From positions 1 to 12,147 of the forward strand of contig UWSE01000018.1 in assembly GCA_900551955.1 (NCBI GenBank): a DNA stretch of 12,147 nucleotides, in the 5' to 3' direction. This DNA comes from an uncultured Mollicutes bacterium (GTDB lineage: Bacteria > Bacillota_I > Bacilli_A > UBA3375). The position numbers and the translations under genes were made by a program. Under the pieces are notes generated by a model. It ran no database searches. It had not been told where the DNA came from and worked only from the letters and a program-made list of their open reading frames with translations. Positions within the stretch are counted from its first letter, which is position 1. Each line of letters begins with the position of its first letter. Of the stretch, positions 5,658 to 12,147 are shown piece by piece.

Positions 5658-7061
5658 GTGAATAAGGAGATTGAAGCTTTAAGTCAACAAGAATATCAGT
5701 ATGGTTTTAGCGATGAACGTGAAAACGTATATCAAACAAACCGGGGTTTAAGTGAAGAGATTGTTAGAGAAATATCAAAACAAAAAAATGAACCTGAGTG
5801 GATGTTAAATTTAAGATTAAAGGCATATCACAAGTTTTGTGAAATGCCGATGCCAAGTTGGGGTCCTAATTTATCTAATTTAGATTTTGATAATACTATT
5901 TATTACGTTAAAGCAACTGATAAAGTGGAAAAAAGTTGGGATAATGTTCCTGAAGATGTTAAACAAACTTTTGAAAAATTAGGTATTCCTGAAGCAGAAG
6001 CTAAATATTTAAGTGGAGTATCTACACAATATGATAGTGAAGTAGTATATGAGAATATGCTAAAAGAAGTAGAAGAAAAAGGGATAATTTTTATGGACAC
6101 AGATAGTGCCCTTAAAAAATATCCAGAATTATTTAAAGAATATTTTGCTAAATTGGTACCAATGAGTGATAATAAATTTGCGGCACTAAATACAGCTGTA
6201 TGGAGTGGTGGAACTTTTATCTATATACCAAAAAATGTTACATTAGATATGCCTCTGCAAGCTTACTTTCGAATTAATACTAAAGATATGGGTCAATTTG
6301 AACGTACACTTATAATTGTTGATGAAGGAGCTGATGTTCATTATTTAGAAGGGTGTACAGCTCCTAACTATAGTTCTGATTCACTGCATGCGGCTGTTGT
6401 TGAAATATATATTAAAGATAATGCGCATTGTCGTTATACGACAATTCAAAACTGGTCTAATAACGTATATAATTTAGTAACTAAACGTGCTAAAGTAGAA
6501 GCTAATGGACATATGGAATGGATCGATGGTAATTTAGGAAGTGGAATTACGATGAAATACCCATGTTGTATTTTAAATGGAGATAGTGCCAAAGGAACGT
6601 GTATTTCGGTTGCGTTTGCTAAGGATCAACAAATTCTAGATGCTGGAGCTAAAATGATTCATTTAGCACCGCATACTTCAAGTAAAATTATTTCTAAATC
6701 AATCGGTCATAATGGTGGAGAAGTAAGTTATCGGGGAATTGTTAAGCATGCAAAAAATGCAATAAACGCGAAGAGTAGTATAGAATGTGATACTATATTA
6801 ATGGATGATAAATCTAAGAGCGATACAATTCCAATTAATATTATTGATAATGATACTTCAAGTATTGCCCATGAAGCGACTGTTAGTAAAATTAATGATG
6901 AACAATTATTTTATTTAATGAGTCGTGGGCTTAGTGAAGAGCAAGCAACACAGATGATTATTATGGGCTTTATTGATGAATTTAGCAAAGAATTACCAAT
7001 GGAATATGCGATGGAATTAAACCAATTAATTAATTTAGAGATGGAAGGAAGTATTGGATAA
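5658..7061 (+). CDS. sufB: Fe-S cluster assembly scaffold protein SufB
   Basis: Core subunit of the SUF iron-sulfur cluster scaffold, normally in a complex with the SufC ATPase and SufD in the cytoplasm. At 467 residues it is full length. SufB signatures are present: ATDKVEKSWDNVPEDVKQTF near residue 90, NTAVWSGGTFIYIPKNV near 180, YLEGCTAP (C233), ISKSIGHNGGEVSYRGIV near 345-362, IECDTILMDDKSKSDTIP (C377, equivalent to the functional Cys of E. coli SufB) and AHEATVSKI (H405, E406). The MSRGLSEEQATQMIIMGFID end is characteristic of SufB and not SufD. The start is GTG with AAAGGAG five bases upstream. It is first in a tight cluster with a FUSC-type protein (TAATG overlap) and pgk. No sufC, sufD, sufS or sufU is adjacent, which is unusual because Firmicute sufB normally closes a sufCDSUB operon. 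Confidence 0.97.
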   Translation: MNKEIEALSQQEYQYGFSDERENVYQTNRGLSEEIVREISKQKNEPEWMLNLRLKAYHKFCEMPMPSWGPNLSNLDFDNTIYYVKATDKVEKSWDNVPEDVKQTFEKLGIPEAEAKYLSGVSTQYDSEVVYENMLKEVEEKGIIFMDTDSALKKYPELFKEYFAKLVPMSDNKFAALNTAVWSGGTFIYIPKNVTLDMPLQAYFRINTKDMGQFERTLIIVDEGADVHYLEGCTAPNYSSDSLHAAVVEIYIKDNAHCRYTTIQNWSNNVYNLVTKRAKVEANGHMEWIDGNLGSGITMKYPCCILNGDSAKGTCISVAFAKDQQILDAGAKMIHLAPHTSSKIISKSIGHNGGEVSYRGIVKHAKNAINAKSSIECDTILMDDKSKSDTIPINIIDNDTSSIAHEATVSKINDEQLFYLMSRGLSEEQATQMIIMGFIDEFSKELPMEYAMELNQLINLEMEGSIG

Positions 7062-7534
7062 TGCTATTTAAAAAAGCATTACAATCCGGACTAATGTTAG
7101 CTATATGTATGATGTTAGTCCTAATGTTCCAACATTTTGGTTTACAATCAAATATTTATTTTATGGGAATTGGTGCAATTGTGACCATCAATCACGCTAA
7201 AGATCAAGGTTTACGTTCAGGAATTGAACGATTAGTTGGTTGCATTAGTGGTGGAATTATTGGATTATTATTTATGATTATATACAATCAAGTAAATATA
7301 ATTTATATTGCACCAATTCTATGTTTTGTTGGCGCAGTCATATTAGTATTAGTTAATGGTAAGCTTAATAATCAAAGTGGAACATTAGAAGCATTAATTA
7401 TGTTTGCCACTTTGATTACTAATATTGGAACTGCGAATAATATTTATCAATATACAATTCTAAGAATTATTGATACTTTAATTGGATTTGTAGTAGGTGT
7501 AATAATTAATCAATTAATTTTTAAAAATTATTAA
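7061..7534 (+). CDS. Small FUSC/ArAE_1-type integral membrane protein
   Basis: This 157-residue protein is almost entirely membrane segments (about 7-27, 33-44, 57-75, 79-99, 108-125 and 135-153). The pattern NIYFMGIGAIVTINHAKDQG, then GIERLVGCISGGIIGLL, with a second arginine-led segment LRIIDTLIGFVVGVIIN, fits the membrane half of FUSC / aromatic acid exporter family 1 proteins. Many relatives have an additional cytoplasmic C-terminal domain; this one stops after the membrane domain. The substrate cannot be read from the sequence. Its ATG shares one base with the sufB stop (TAATG), and AAGGAA lies ten bases upstream, so translation is probably coupled to sufB. pgk follows after ten bases. 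Confidence 0.75.
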   Translation: MLFKKALQSGLMLAICMMLVLMFQHFGLQSNIYFMGIGAIVTINHAKDQGLRSGIERLVGCISGGIIGLLFMIIYNQVNIIYIAPILCFVGAVILVLVNGKLNNQSGTLEALIMFATLITNIGTANNIYQYTILRIIDTLIGFVVGVIINQLIFKNY

Positions 7535-7544
7535 GGAGTAAATT

Positions 7545-8744
7545 ATGGATATAAATAAAAAAACAATTAGAGATGTAGAAGTAAGTGATAAAAAGGTATT
7601 AGTTAGAGTTGACTTTAATGTACCGATTAAAGATGGAATTATTCAAGATGATAACCGTATTATTCAAGCATTACCGACAATTAAATACTTAATTGACAAT
7701 AATGCTAAAATAATTTTATGTTCACACTTAGGGAAAGTGAAAACAGAAGAAGATAAAGCGGCTAAGAGCTTAGCACCAGTAGCTAAACGTTTAGCTGAAT
7801 TATTAAATCAAGATGTAGTATTTATTGATCAAACTCGAGGAGAAAAATTAGAAACAGCAATTAATAATTTAAACCCAGGTGAAGTATTAATGTTTGAAAA
7901 TACACGTTTTGAAGATGTTGATGGTAAAAAAGAAAGTGGTTGTGATCAAGAATTAGCTAATTACTGGGCTAGTCTAGTTGATATGGTAGTAATAGATGCC
8001 TTCGGGACAGCGCACCGAGCACATGCATCAAATGTAGGAATTAGTAATGCTAGTGATATTGCTGTTAGTGGATTTTTGATTGAAAAAGAAATTGACTTTT
8101 TAAATAATGCTTTAACTAATCCTAAGCGTCCTTTTGTTGCAATTGTTGGTGGAGCTAAAGTTAGTGATAAAATAGGGGTAATTAAACAATTATTAACTAA
8201 AGCTGATTATGTATTAATTGGAGGAGGAATGGCTTATACATTCCTTAAAGCGCAAGGTTATAATATTGGAGACTCTATTTGTGAATTAGATAAATTAGAT
8301 GTTGCTAATGAAATTTTAAGTTTAGGAAAAGATAAAATCATTTTACCAATTGATGTAAAACTTAATAATCAATTTGCTAATGATGGAGATATAAAAGTAG
8401 TTAGTTATGATCAAATACCTGATGGATATCAAGGATTGGATATCGGTGATCAAACTATCGAATTATTTGCTAAATACATTAAAACTGCCAAAACTATTGT
8501 ATGGAATGGGCCAATGGGAGTATTTGAATTTAGTAATTTTGCTAAAGGAACTAATAGTGTTTGTGAAGCAATCAAAGATAATCCAGAAGCGATATCAATT
8601 ATTGGTGGAGGAGATAGTGCAGCAGCAGCGATTAGTTTAGGATACCAAGATCAATTTAGTCACATTTCTACTGGTGGTGGAGCTAGTTTAGAATTTTTAG
8701 AAGGAAAAGATTTACCAGGAATTAGTTGTCTAGATAATAAATAA
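7545..8744 (+). CDS. pgk: Phosphoglycerate kinase
   Basis: Cytoplasmic glycolytic enzyme converting 1,3-bisphosphoglycerate and ADP to 3-phosphoglycerate and ATP. The 399 residues are full length. Substrate-side motifs are RVDFNVP (20-26), SHLGK (60-64), FENTRFE (117-123) and DAFGTAHRAHAS (151-162). Nucleotide-side motifs are GGAKVSDKI (202-210), WNGPMGVFE (320-328), GGGDSAAA (354-361) and STGGGASLEFLEG (375-387). The loop after HLG is KVKTEED in place of the common RP form, a variant I associate with Erysipelotrichia and Mollicutes. The ribosome binding site TAAGGAG overlaps the stop codon of the preceding membrane-protein gene and is six bases from the ATG, so it belongs to the sufB transcript. 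It is not next to gap or tpi, the usual neighbours. Confidence 0.98.
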   Translation: MDINKKTIRDVEVSDKKVLVRVDFNVPIKDGIIQDDNRIIQALPTIKYLIDNNAKIILCSHLGKVKTEEDKAAKSLAPVAKRLAELLNQDVVFIDQTRGEKLETAINNLNPGEVLMFENTRFEDVDGKKESGCDQELANYWASLVDMVVIDAFGTAHRAHASNVGISNASDIAVSGFLIEKEIDFLNNALTNPKRPFVAIVGGAKVSDKIGVIKQLLTKADYVLIGGGMAYTFLKAQGYNIGDSICELDKLDVANEILSLGKDKIILPIDVKLNNQFANDGDIKVVSYDQIPDGYQGLDIGDQTIELFAKYIKTAKTIVWNGPMGVFEFSNFAKGTNSVCEAIKDNPEAISIIGGGDSAAAAISLGYQDQFSHISTGGGASLEFLEGKDLPGISCLDNK

Positions 8745-8757
8745 CAATAATTATCTA
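8731..8757 (+). other. AT-rich hairpin spanning the pgk stop codon
   Basis: TAGATAAT (8731-8738) and ATTATCTA (8750-8757) can pair around an 11-base loop that contains the TAA. No T-run follows and all but one pair are A-T, so it is at best a weak terminator or 3'-end stabiliser; read-through into the next gene is likely. Confidence 0.35.
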
Positions 8758-8761
8758 AAAG

Positions 8762-8770
8762 TGATATAAT
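8762..8770 (+). promoter_or_regulatory. Extended -10 promoter of the Q/P/M-rich membrane protein gene
   Basis: TGATATAAT lies 21 bases before the ATG. No convincing -35 box is present. Confidence 0.55.
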
Positions 8771-8791
8771 AATTTATATAAGGAGTGAGAT

Positions 8792-9244
8792 ATGAGTACT
8801 TTTGATATGATTTTATGTGGAGTTATAGTTGTATGTGTAATTGGGATTATTGCATTAATCGTTTTAATTGTTAAAGCTAACAAAAAAATTAAACAATTAA
8901 ATGGAACTGCTAAAGTTAAAACTAAAGCAAGTAAACAACAAGTACCACAAGTACCAAACTACCAACAACCACAAATGGCTGGTCCAATGATGAACCAAGC
9001 TGGAATGCAACAACCTACTAATAACATGCAGCCACAAATGGTTAATCCAACAATGAATCAAGTAGGAATGCAACAACCTGCGCAACCACAACCAGTTGTG
9101 CAACAACCGATGCAACAGCCAGTACAACCACAAATGGCACCACAAAATCCAAATAATATGCAACCACAAATGGAGATGACACAACGACTTGATGTAGTGA
9201 ATAACCAACCTGATCAAGGAGTTAATCCTACACCAGTCCAATAA
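8792..9244 (+). CDS. Single-pass membrane protein with Gln/Pro/Met-rich tail, unknown function
   Basis: I do not recognise this 150-residue protein. Residues 6-28 are one very hydrophobic membrane segment, followed by a basic patch (KANKKIKQLNGTAKVKTKAS, 28-47), which predicts an outside-in topology with a cytoplasmic tail. Residues 49-150 are low complexity, dominated by Gln, Pro, Met and Asn, and surely disordered. A 21-residue unit beginning MNQAGMQQP (8990) recurs as MNQVGMQQP (9053), and NNMQPQM occurs twice. There are no acidic residues until the final 25. AAGGAG is six bases before the ATG; an own promoter and a strong terminator make it a single-gene unit, possibly with read-through from pgk. 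It could be a membrane scaffold or a protein-protein interaction tail, but that is a guess. Confidence 0.8.
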   Translation: MSTFDMILCGVIVVCVIGIIALIVLIVKANKKIKQLNGTAKVKTKASKQQVPQVPNYQQPQMAGPMMNQAGMQQPTNNMQPQMVNPTMNQVGMQQPAQPQPVVQQPMQQPVQPQMAPQNPNNMQPQMEMTQRLDVVNNQPDQGVNPTPVQ

Positions 9245-9248
9245 CTTG

Positions 9249-9278
9249 AAAGTCAAAGTTTAAAACTTTGACTTTTTT
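9249..9278 (+). terminator. Strong terminator after the Q/P/M-rich gene
   Basis: AAAGTCAAAGTTT (9249-9261) is a perfect reverse complement of AAACTTTGACTTT (9263-9275). The central bases form the loop and a T-run follows. Confidence 0.92.
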
Positions 9279-9316
9279 AGTTTAATTGGGATATTTACAC
9301 CACATTTCTAAAATAG

Positions 9317-9325
9317 TGCTATAAT
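9317..9325 (+). promoter_or_regulatory. Extended -10 promoter of the AbgT-family transporter
   Basis: TGCTATAAT lies 20 bases upstream of the ATG. TTTACA at 9294-9299 is a good -35 match but at 20 bp spacing, longer than optimal. Confidence 0.6.
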
Positions 9326-9345
9326 AAACTTAATGGGGAGGGCTT

Positions 9346-10878
9346 ATGAATAATATGGAAAAGAAAAAAATGAGCTTTATAGAAAAAGTTGGAGCTAAAT
9401 TACCTGATATTAATATTATCTTTTTAATCTTAACATTAGTAGTAATTGTTCTATCTTTCTTTATGCAAGGTGAGTATAACTTTAAAACTGCACCACAAGT
9501 GGAAGTAGTTAATTTCTTATCAGTTAGTGGATTTGATTGGATGATCCATAATATGACAGATAACTTTGTTAAATTTGCTCCACTAGGACTTGTATTAATT
9601 AGTGTAATTGGGACAGGTGTTGCAGAAAAAACTGGATTTTTTGGTGCACTAATTAAACGTTTAGGATTAAAAGTTAGTGATAAACTTTTAATCCCAATTA
9701 CGATCTTTTTAGGGGTAATGAGTTCAATTGCGAGTGATGTTGGATACATTATTTTATTACCACTTGCTGGTTTATTATTTTTAGGGTTAAATAAAAATCC
9801 ATTATTAGGGATTATTGCTGCATTTGCTGGAGTTAGTGCAGGATTTGGAGCCAACTTATTCCCTACACCAGGAGATGCCTTATTAGGGGGGATTACACGT
9901 GAAGCGATTGAAGCTTATGGAATTCCATTTGCCCTTAGTGACGTAACAATGAATCTATATTTTATGATTGCATCAACATTCTTATTATCGTTAGTGGGAT
10001 GGTTTATTACTGTTAAATTTGTTAAACCATTCTTAGATAAACGAAGTTATATTGTGCCAAATGAATTTAAAGAAGAACATTCTAGTCATAATAGTGAGGT
10101 TGAAAATAAAGCCTTAAACTATGCTTTAATTAGTTTAGTTATTTATATTATCATTGTAGCGATCTTATATTTTACAGGATGTTTAAATGCACCACTAGAT
10201 GATAAAGGTCATATAATCTTAAATGGACAAGCTGAAGTAGCTAAGTATAGTAACTTATTATTAGATAATTTAATTGTCTTTATGGTCTTTGCCTTCTTAA
10301 TACCAGGATTGGTGTATGGATTTGTTACAGGTAAAGTGCGTAAAGGTCGAGATTATATTCGTTTAACTGAAGAGGGATTTAAAGATAATGCTGGAATTAT
10401 TTTAGTTGCCTTTTTTGCTGGTAACTTTATTAATATTTTTAGCCAAACTGGATTAGGTAAATTAATTGCTAGTTCTGGAGCTGAGTTTTTACAAACTTCA
10501 GGATTAAATAATTATCCAATCTTATTATTAATTGCATTTATCGCACTTACAGCTATTATTAACTTATTTATGGGAAGTGCGTCAGCTAAATGGTTAATTT
10601 TAGCACCAATTTTTGTCCCATTATTATATCAAGCAAATAATCAATTAACACCAGATATTATTCAAGCTGCTTATAGAATTGCTGATAGTAGTACAAATAT
10701 TATTACCCCATTAATGACATATATGCCAATTATCTTAATTTTAATTCAAAAATTTGATAAGAAATTTAATATTGGAACAATGATTCAAGTCATGGGTAAA
10801 TATTCTATTGGATTCTTAATTAGTTGGACATTATTATTAATTGTGTTCTATACATTCCATATTCCATTTGGTGTTTAA
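9346..10878 (+). CDS. AbgT-family transporter (p-aminobenzoyl-glutamate transporter family)
   Basis: Cytoplasmic-membrane transporter of 510 residues, the usual length for the family. AbgT signatures are VLISVIGTGVAEKTGFFGAL (about 83-102), DVGYIILLPLAGLLF (131-145), AFAGVSAGFGANLFPTPGDA (159-178), FMGSASAKWLILAPIFVPLL (408-427) and YRIADSSTNIITPLMTYMPI (443-462). The last two are the conserved hairpin/core regions. Known members import p-aminobenzoyl-glutamate in E. coli (AbgT) or export sulfonamides and other folate-pathway compounds (Neisseria MtrF); the direction and substrate here cannot be told. No abgA/abgB peptidase genes are adjacent. GGGGAGGG four bases upstream fits the ATG; Met-4 is an alternative start. 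It is monocistronic, with its own promoter and terminator. Confidence 0.93.
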   Translation: MNNMEKKKMSFIEKVGAKLPDINIIFLILTLVVIVLSFFMQGEYNFKTAPQVEVVNFLSVSGFDWMIHNMTDNFVKFAPLGLVLISVIGTGVAEKTGFFGALIKRLGLKVSDKLLIPITIFLGVMSSIASDVGYIILLPLAGLLFLGLNKNPLLGIIAAFAGVSAGFGANLFPTPGDALLGGITREAIEAYGIPFALSDVTMNLYFMIASTFLLSLVGWFITVKFVKPFLDKRSYIVPNEFKEEHSSHNSEVENKALNYALISLVIYIIIVAILYFTGCLNAPLDDKGHIILNGQAEVAKYSNLLLDNLIVFMVFAFLIPGLVYGFVTGKVRKGRDYIRLTEEGFKDNAGIILVAFFAGNFINIFSQTGLGKLIASSGAEFLQTSGLNNYPILLLIAFIALTAIINLFMGSASAKWLILAPIFVPLLYQANNQLTPDIIQAAYRIADSSTNIITPLMTYMPIILILIQKFDKKFNIGTMIQVMGKYSIGFLISWTLLLIVFYTFHIPFGV

Positions 10879-10902
10879 AAGGAGATTTTATCTCCTTTTT
10901 TT
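10877..10902 (+). terminator. Terminator after the AbgT-family transporter
   Basis: AAAAGGAGAT (10877-10886) pairs with ATCTCCTTTT (10890-10899) around TTT, with a T-run to 10902. It begins within the stop codon. Its GAGATTTTATCTC core matches that of the terminator at 4656-4684. Confidence 0.92.
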
Positions 10903-10944
10903 AATTAAAAAATCAAGAATGGGATAAAACATAAAATATAAAAA

Positions 10945-10953
10945 TGTTATAAT
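10945..10953 (+). promoter_or_regulatory. Extended -10 promoter of the LXG-like operon
   Basis: TGTTATAAT lies 17 bases upstream of the first ATG, with AAGGAG between them. No -35 box is visible in the A-rich upstream sequence. Confidence 0.6.
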
Positions 10954-10970
10954 ATAAAAAAAGGAGTGGT

Positions 10971-11258
10971 ATGAGAGTAGAGTTAGATAAATCTTTAAAA
11001 GATAATATCAATAGTGATATAGATATAATTGAAATCGATAATAATTTTTATAATACCAAATCTGAATTGACATTAATTAATCAAGATCTAATCGATAATG
11101 TTTCTCAAGTTGTAGATAGATTTAATTGTTTTAATAATAGCATTAATAAAAATATAAACCAACTAGTTGATAATTTTGAAAGTTTTGATCAAAACGTAGC
11201 AAAGGAATTTAGAGAAAATGGGTTCAGTAAATTTAGTAAAACTATTACAAATAAATAA
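10971..11258 (+). CDS. Small helical protein, candidate LXG-associated (Lap1-like) targeting protein
   Basis: The 95-residue product is charged, has no signal peptide or membrane segment, and reads as helices (SKSELTLINQDLI-type segments and NINQLVDNFESFDQNVAKEF). The size and helical hairpin pattern are those of WXG100-like small proteins, although no W-x-G motif is present. A DNFESFD segment provides F-x-x-x-D (F69-D73), reminiscent of the C-terminal signal reported for type VII targeting proteins; this match is short and could be chance. AAGGAG four bases before the ATG supports the start. The gene overlaps the next by 41 bases. First of a three-gene operon whose third member looks like an LXG-domain protein, which is the main reason for the call. 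Confidence 0.55.
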   Translation: MRVELDKSLKDNINSDIDIIEIDNNFYNTKSELTLINQDLIDNVSQVVDRFNCFNNSINKNINQLVDNFESFDQNVAKEFRENGFSKFSKTITNK

Positions 11259-11508
11259 TGATTTAGCACACCAAAACAGTTGTTTGAATAAAATTAATAC
11301 GATTAATGAGGATTATATTATGATAAGTAATTATATAAATAAGCTAAAAGTAGTTGACGATGAGACGGTTGTCCAATGTATAAATTCGTTATCAGTATTA
11401 ATGAATAATGTAAACAACAACATTAGTAATAATGCTAAGCTTATGATTAACAACAATAACCAAACGATAGCTGATAATAAACAAATTATAAAGGAAGAAA
11501 ATGAATAA
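11218..11508 (+). CDS. Small Asn-rich helical protein, candidate LXG-associated (Lap2-like) protein
   Basis: The 96-residue product lacks membrane segments and is predicted to be helical and Asn-rich (MNNVNNNISNNAKLMINNNN near 66-85). The start ATG lies within the end of the preceding gene; AAAGGAA about eleven bases upstream is a modest ribosome binding site, so coupling is likely. Its own stop overlaps the start of the next gene by eight bases. Two successive small helical proteins immediately before an LXG-like protein match the Lap1-Lap2-LXG arrangement described for type VIIb effectors. Sequence identity with any named family cannot be judged by eye. Confidence 0.55.
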   Translation: MGSVNLVKLLQINNDLAHQNSCLNKINTINEDYIMISNYINKLKVVDDETVVQCINSLSVLMNNVNNNISNNAKLMINNNNQTIADNKQIIKEENE

Positions 11509-12147
11509 ATTACACTATGATATCAATGAATTAGAACAACAATATAGTGTTTTATATCAAACATTAGAACAATATATAAACCAACTGGAAAATAAAATTT
11601 TTGAACTACAATCTTTTAGTGATGACAAATCATCTACCAGTATATCATTATTAGCCATTAAAGAAAAAATTGATGATCAGGCGATAACGAATTTAAAACA
11701 AATGATTGAAGTGTTTAGAGAGATTCAAATCAAACTAAATTATGCCAAAGAATATTATAGTGAATATTGTGGGAATATTTCGCTTGATGAAGAAGATTTG
11801 TTGCAAAATATCGAATATGTCAAACGAACAATCAATTATTATGAAGACCTAGAATATTCACTTCGTCTAGTACCTGAATTAAATGTAATTCACGATGTTG
11901 AACAAATTATAGATAAACTACATGAGCTATTAGTCATGTATCAACAAAAATTAGACGGTATGTATCTTTTTGAAGATAGTATTCGTCATTTATTTTCTAA
12001 CGAAATAGATGAATTAAAAGCCATTCAAGGTAATATAGAAGATATGAATTCTATTAGTGGATATGGCCTGTTAAGATTGTCATCCTTGGTATCGAACTCT
12101 TGTAATGTGGATGATCCTCCTGTTTTAGAAAATTTCGATAATTATGA
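11501..12147 (+). CDS. N-terminal part of LXG-like type VIIb secretion effector (3' end outside window)
   Basis: The frame is open from ATG 11501 to the right edge, 215 codons plus two bases. The start follows AAGGAA at 11491-11496 and overlaps the preceding stop. The visible part is almost all long helices with heptad-like spacing: MNKLHYDINELEQQYSVLYQ, ISLDEEDLLQNIEYVKRTIN, HDVEQIIDKLHELLVMYQQK and FEDSIRHLFSNEIDELKAIQ. The start, the mid-domain D-E-x-x-L segment and the closing F-x-x-S-x-x-x-L-F-S-x-x-I-x-x-L pattern follow the LXG domain layout (PF04740). A clear L-x-G motif is not seen; the equivalent stretch reads FSDDKSSTSISLL. No signal peptide or membrane segment, as expected for type VII substrates. 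A variable toxin domain and an immunity gene would lie beyond the window. It could also be another coiled-coil protein. Confidence 0.6.
   Translation, partial: MNKLHYDINELEQQYSVLYQTLEQYINQLENKIFELQSFSDDKSSTSISLLAIKEKIDDQAITNLKQMIEVFREIQIKLNYAKEYYSEYCGNISLDEEDLLQNIEYVKRTINYYEDLEYSLRLVPELNVIHDVEQIIDKLHELLVMYQQKLDGMYLFEDSIRHLFSNEIDELKAIQGNIEDMNSISGYGLLRLSSLVSNSCNVDDPPVLENFDNY

Noticed and set aside
8407..8640. Second plus-strand frame inside pgk
   Set aside because: It overlaps the conserved nucleotide-binding end of pgk in another frame and has no ribosome binding site.
8897..9256. Minus-strand open frame rich in Leu, Trp and His opposite the Q/P/M-rich gene
   Set aside because: Its odd composition is the direct antisense of the CAA/CCA/ATG repeats, and it runs across the terminator stem.
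9294..9319. TTTACA as a normal -35 box for the AbgT-family gene
   Set aside because: The spacer to TATAAT is 20 bases, outside the usual 16-18; the extended -10 alone explains the promoter better.
9330..9854. Minus-strand open frame of 174 codons opposite the AbgT-family gene
   Set aside because: It is fully antisense to a recognised transporter gene and covers that gene's ribosome binding site. The product matches no family pattern I know.

Overview
The window is low-GC, Gram-positive-type DNA with compact gene spacing, AGGAGG-like ribosome binding sites, U-tailed hairpin terminators, and a sortase plus sortase-type surface protein. An Erysipelotrichales/Coprobacillaceae-like gut Firmicute (or a neighbouring Bacilli lineage) fits best. 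Reasons are the ChW-repeat hydrolase, the class B sortase beside a V-A-H-T-G sorting signal, and a phosphoglycerate kinase with the HLGKVK form that I associate with Erysipelotrichia and Mollicutes. This placement is inference. UGG serves for Trp and no gene is interrupted by UGA, so the standard bacterial code is adequate.

Layout. (a) 1-638: the 3' end of a long repetitive wall-anchored surface protein, closed by a terminator. (b) 701-4684: a promoter inside a perfect inverted repeat, then a two-gene operon of a secreted 1040-aa glucosaminidase with about nine ChW repeats and a class B sortase, ended by a bidirectional terminator. (c) 4686-5422 on the minus strand: a TPR-like gene split by a -1 frame change exactly at an in-frame A AAA AAG heptamer. 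(d) 5441-5612: divergent promoters embedded in a 12-bp perfect inverted repeat, a tRNA-Cys gene and its terminator. (e) 5634-8744: sufB, a small FUSC/ArAE-type membrane protein and pgk, tightly spaced as an operon. (f) 8792-9278: a single-pass membrane protein with a Gln/Pro/Met-rich tail. (g) 9346-10902: an AbgT-family transporter with its own promoter and terminator. (h) 10945 to the window end: two overlapping genes for small helical proteins of about 95 aa, followed by the N-terminal 215 residues of a larger helical protein. Organisation and helical pattern resemble a type VIIb secretion LXG-effector operon (two Lap-like chaperone/targeting proteins plus toxin); the toxin end lies outside the window.

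How the genes relate. The left third is cell-surface biology: a wall-anchored repeat protein, a wall hydrolase that binds through ChW repeats, and the sortase that may anchor proteins such as the first one. The middle is housekeeping (tRNA-Cys, Fe-S assembly scaffold, glycolysis). The right end is probably secretion or competition. The most interesting observations are the LXG-like tripartite operon at the right edge, the dnaX-type slippery heptamer in the TPR gene, and the palindromic operator candidate over the hydrolase-sortase promoter. No intergenic gap exceeds about 300 bases, and I see no CRISPR array, insertion sequence or rRNA.
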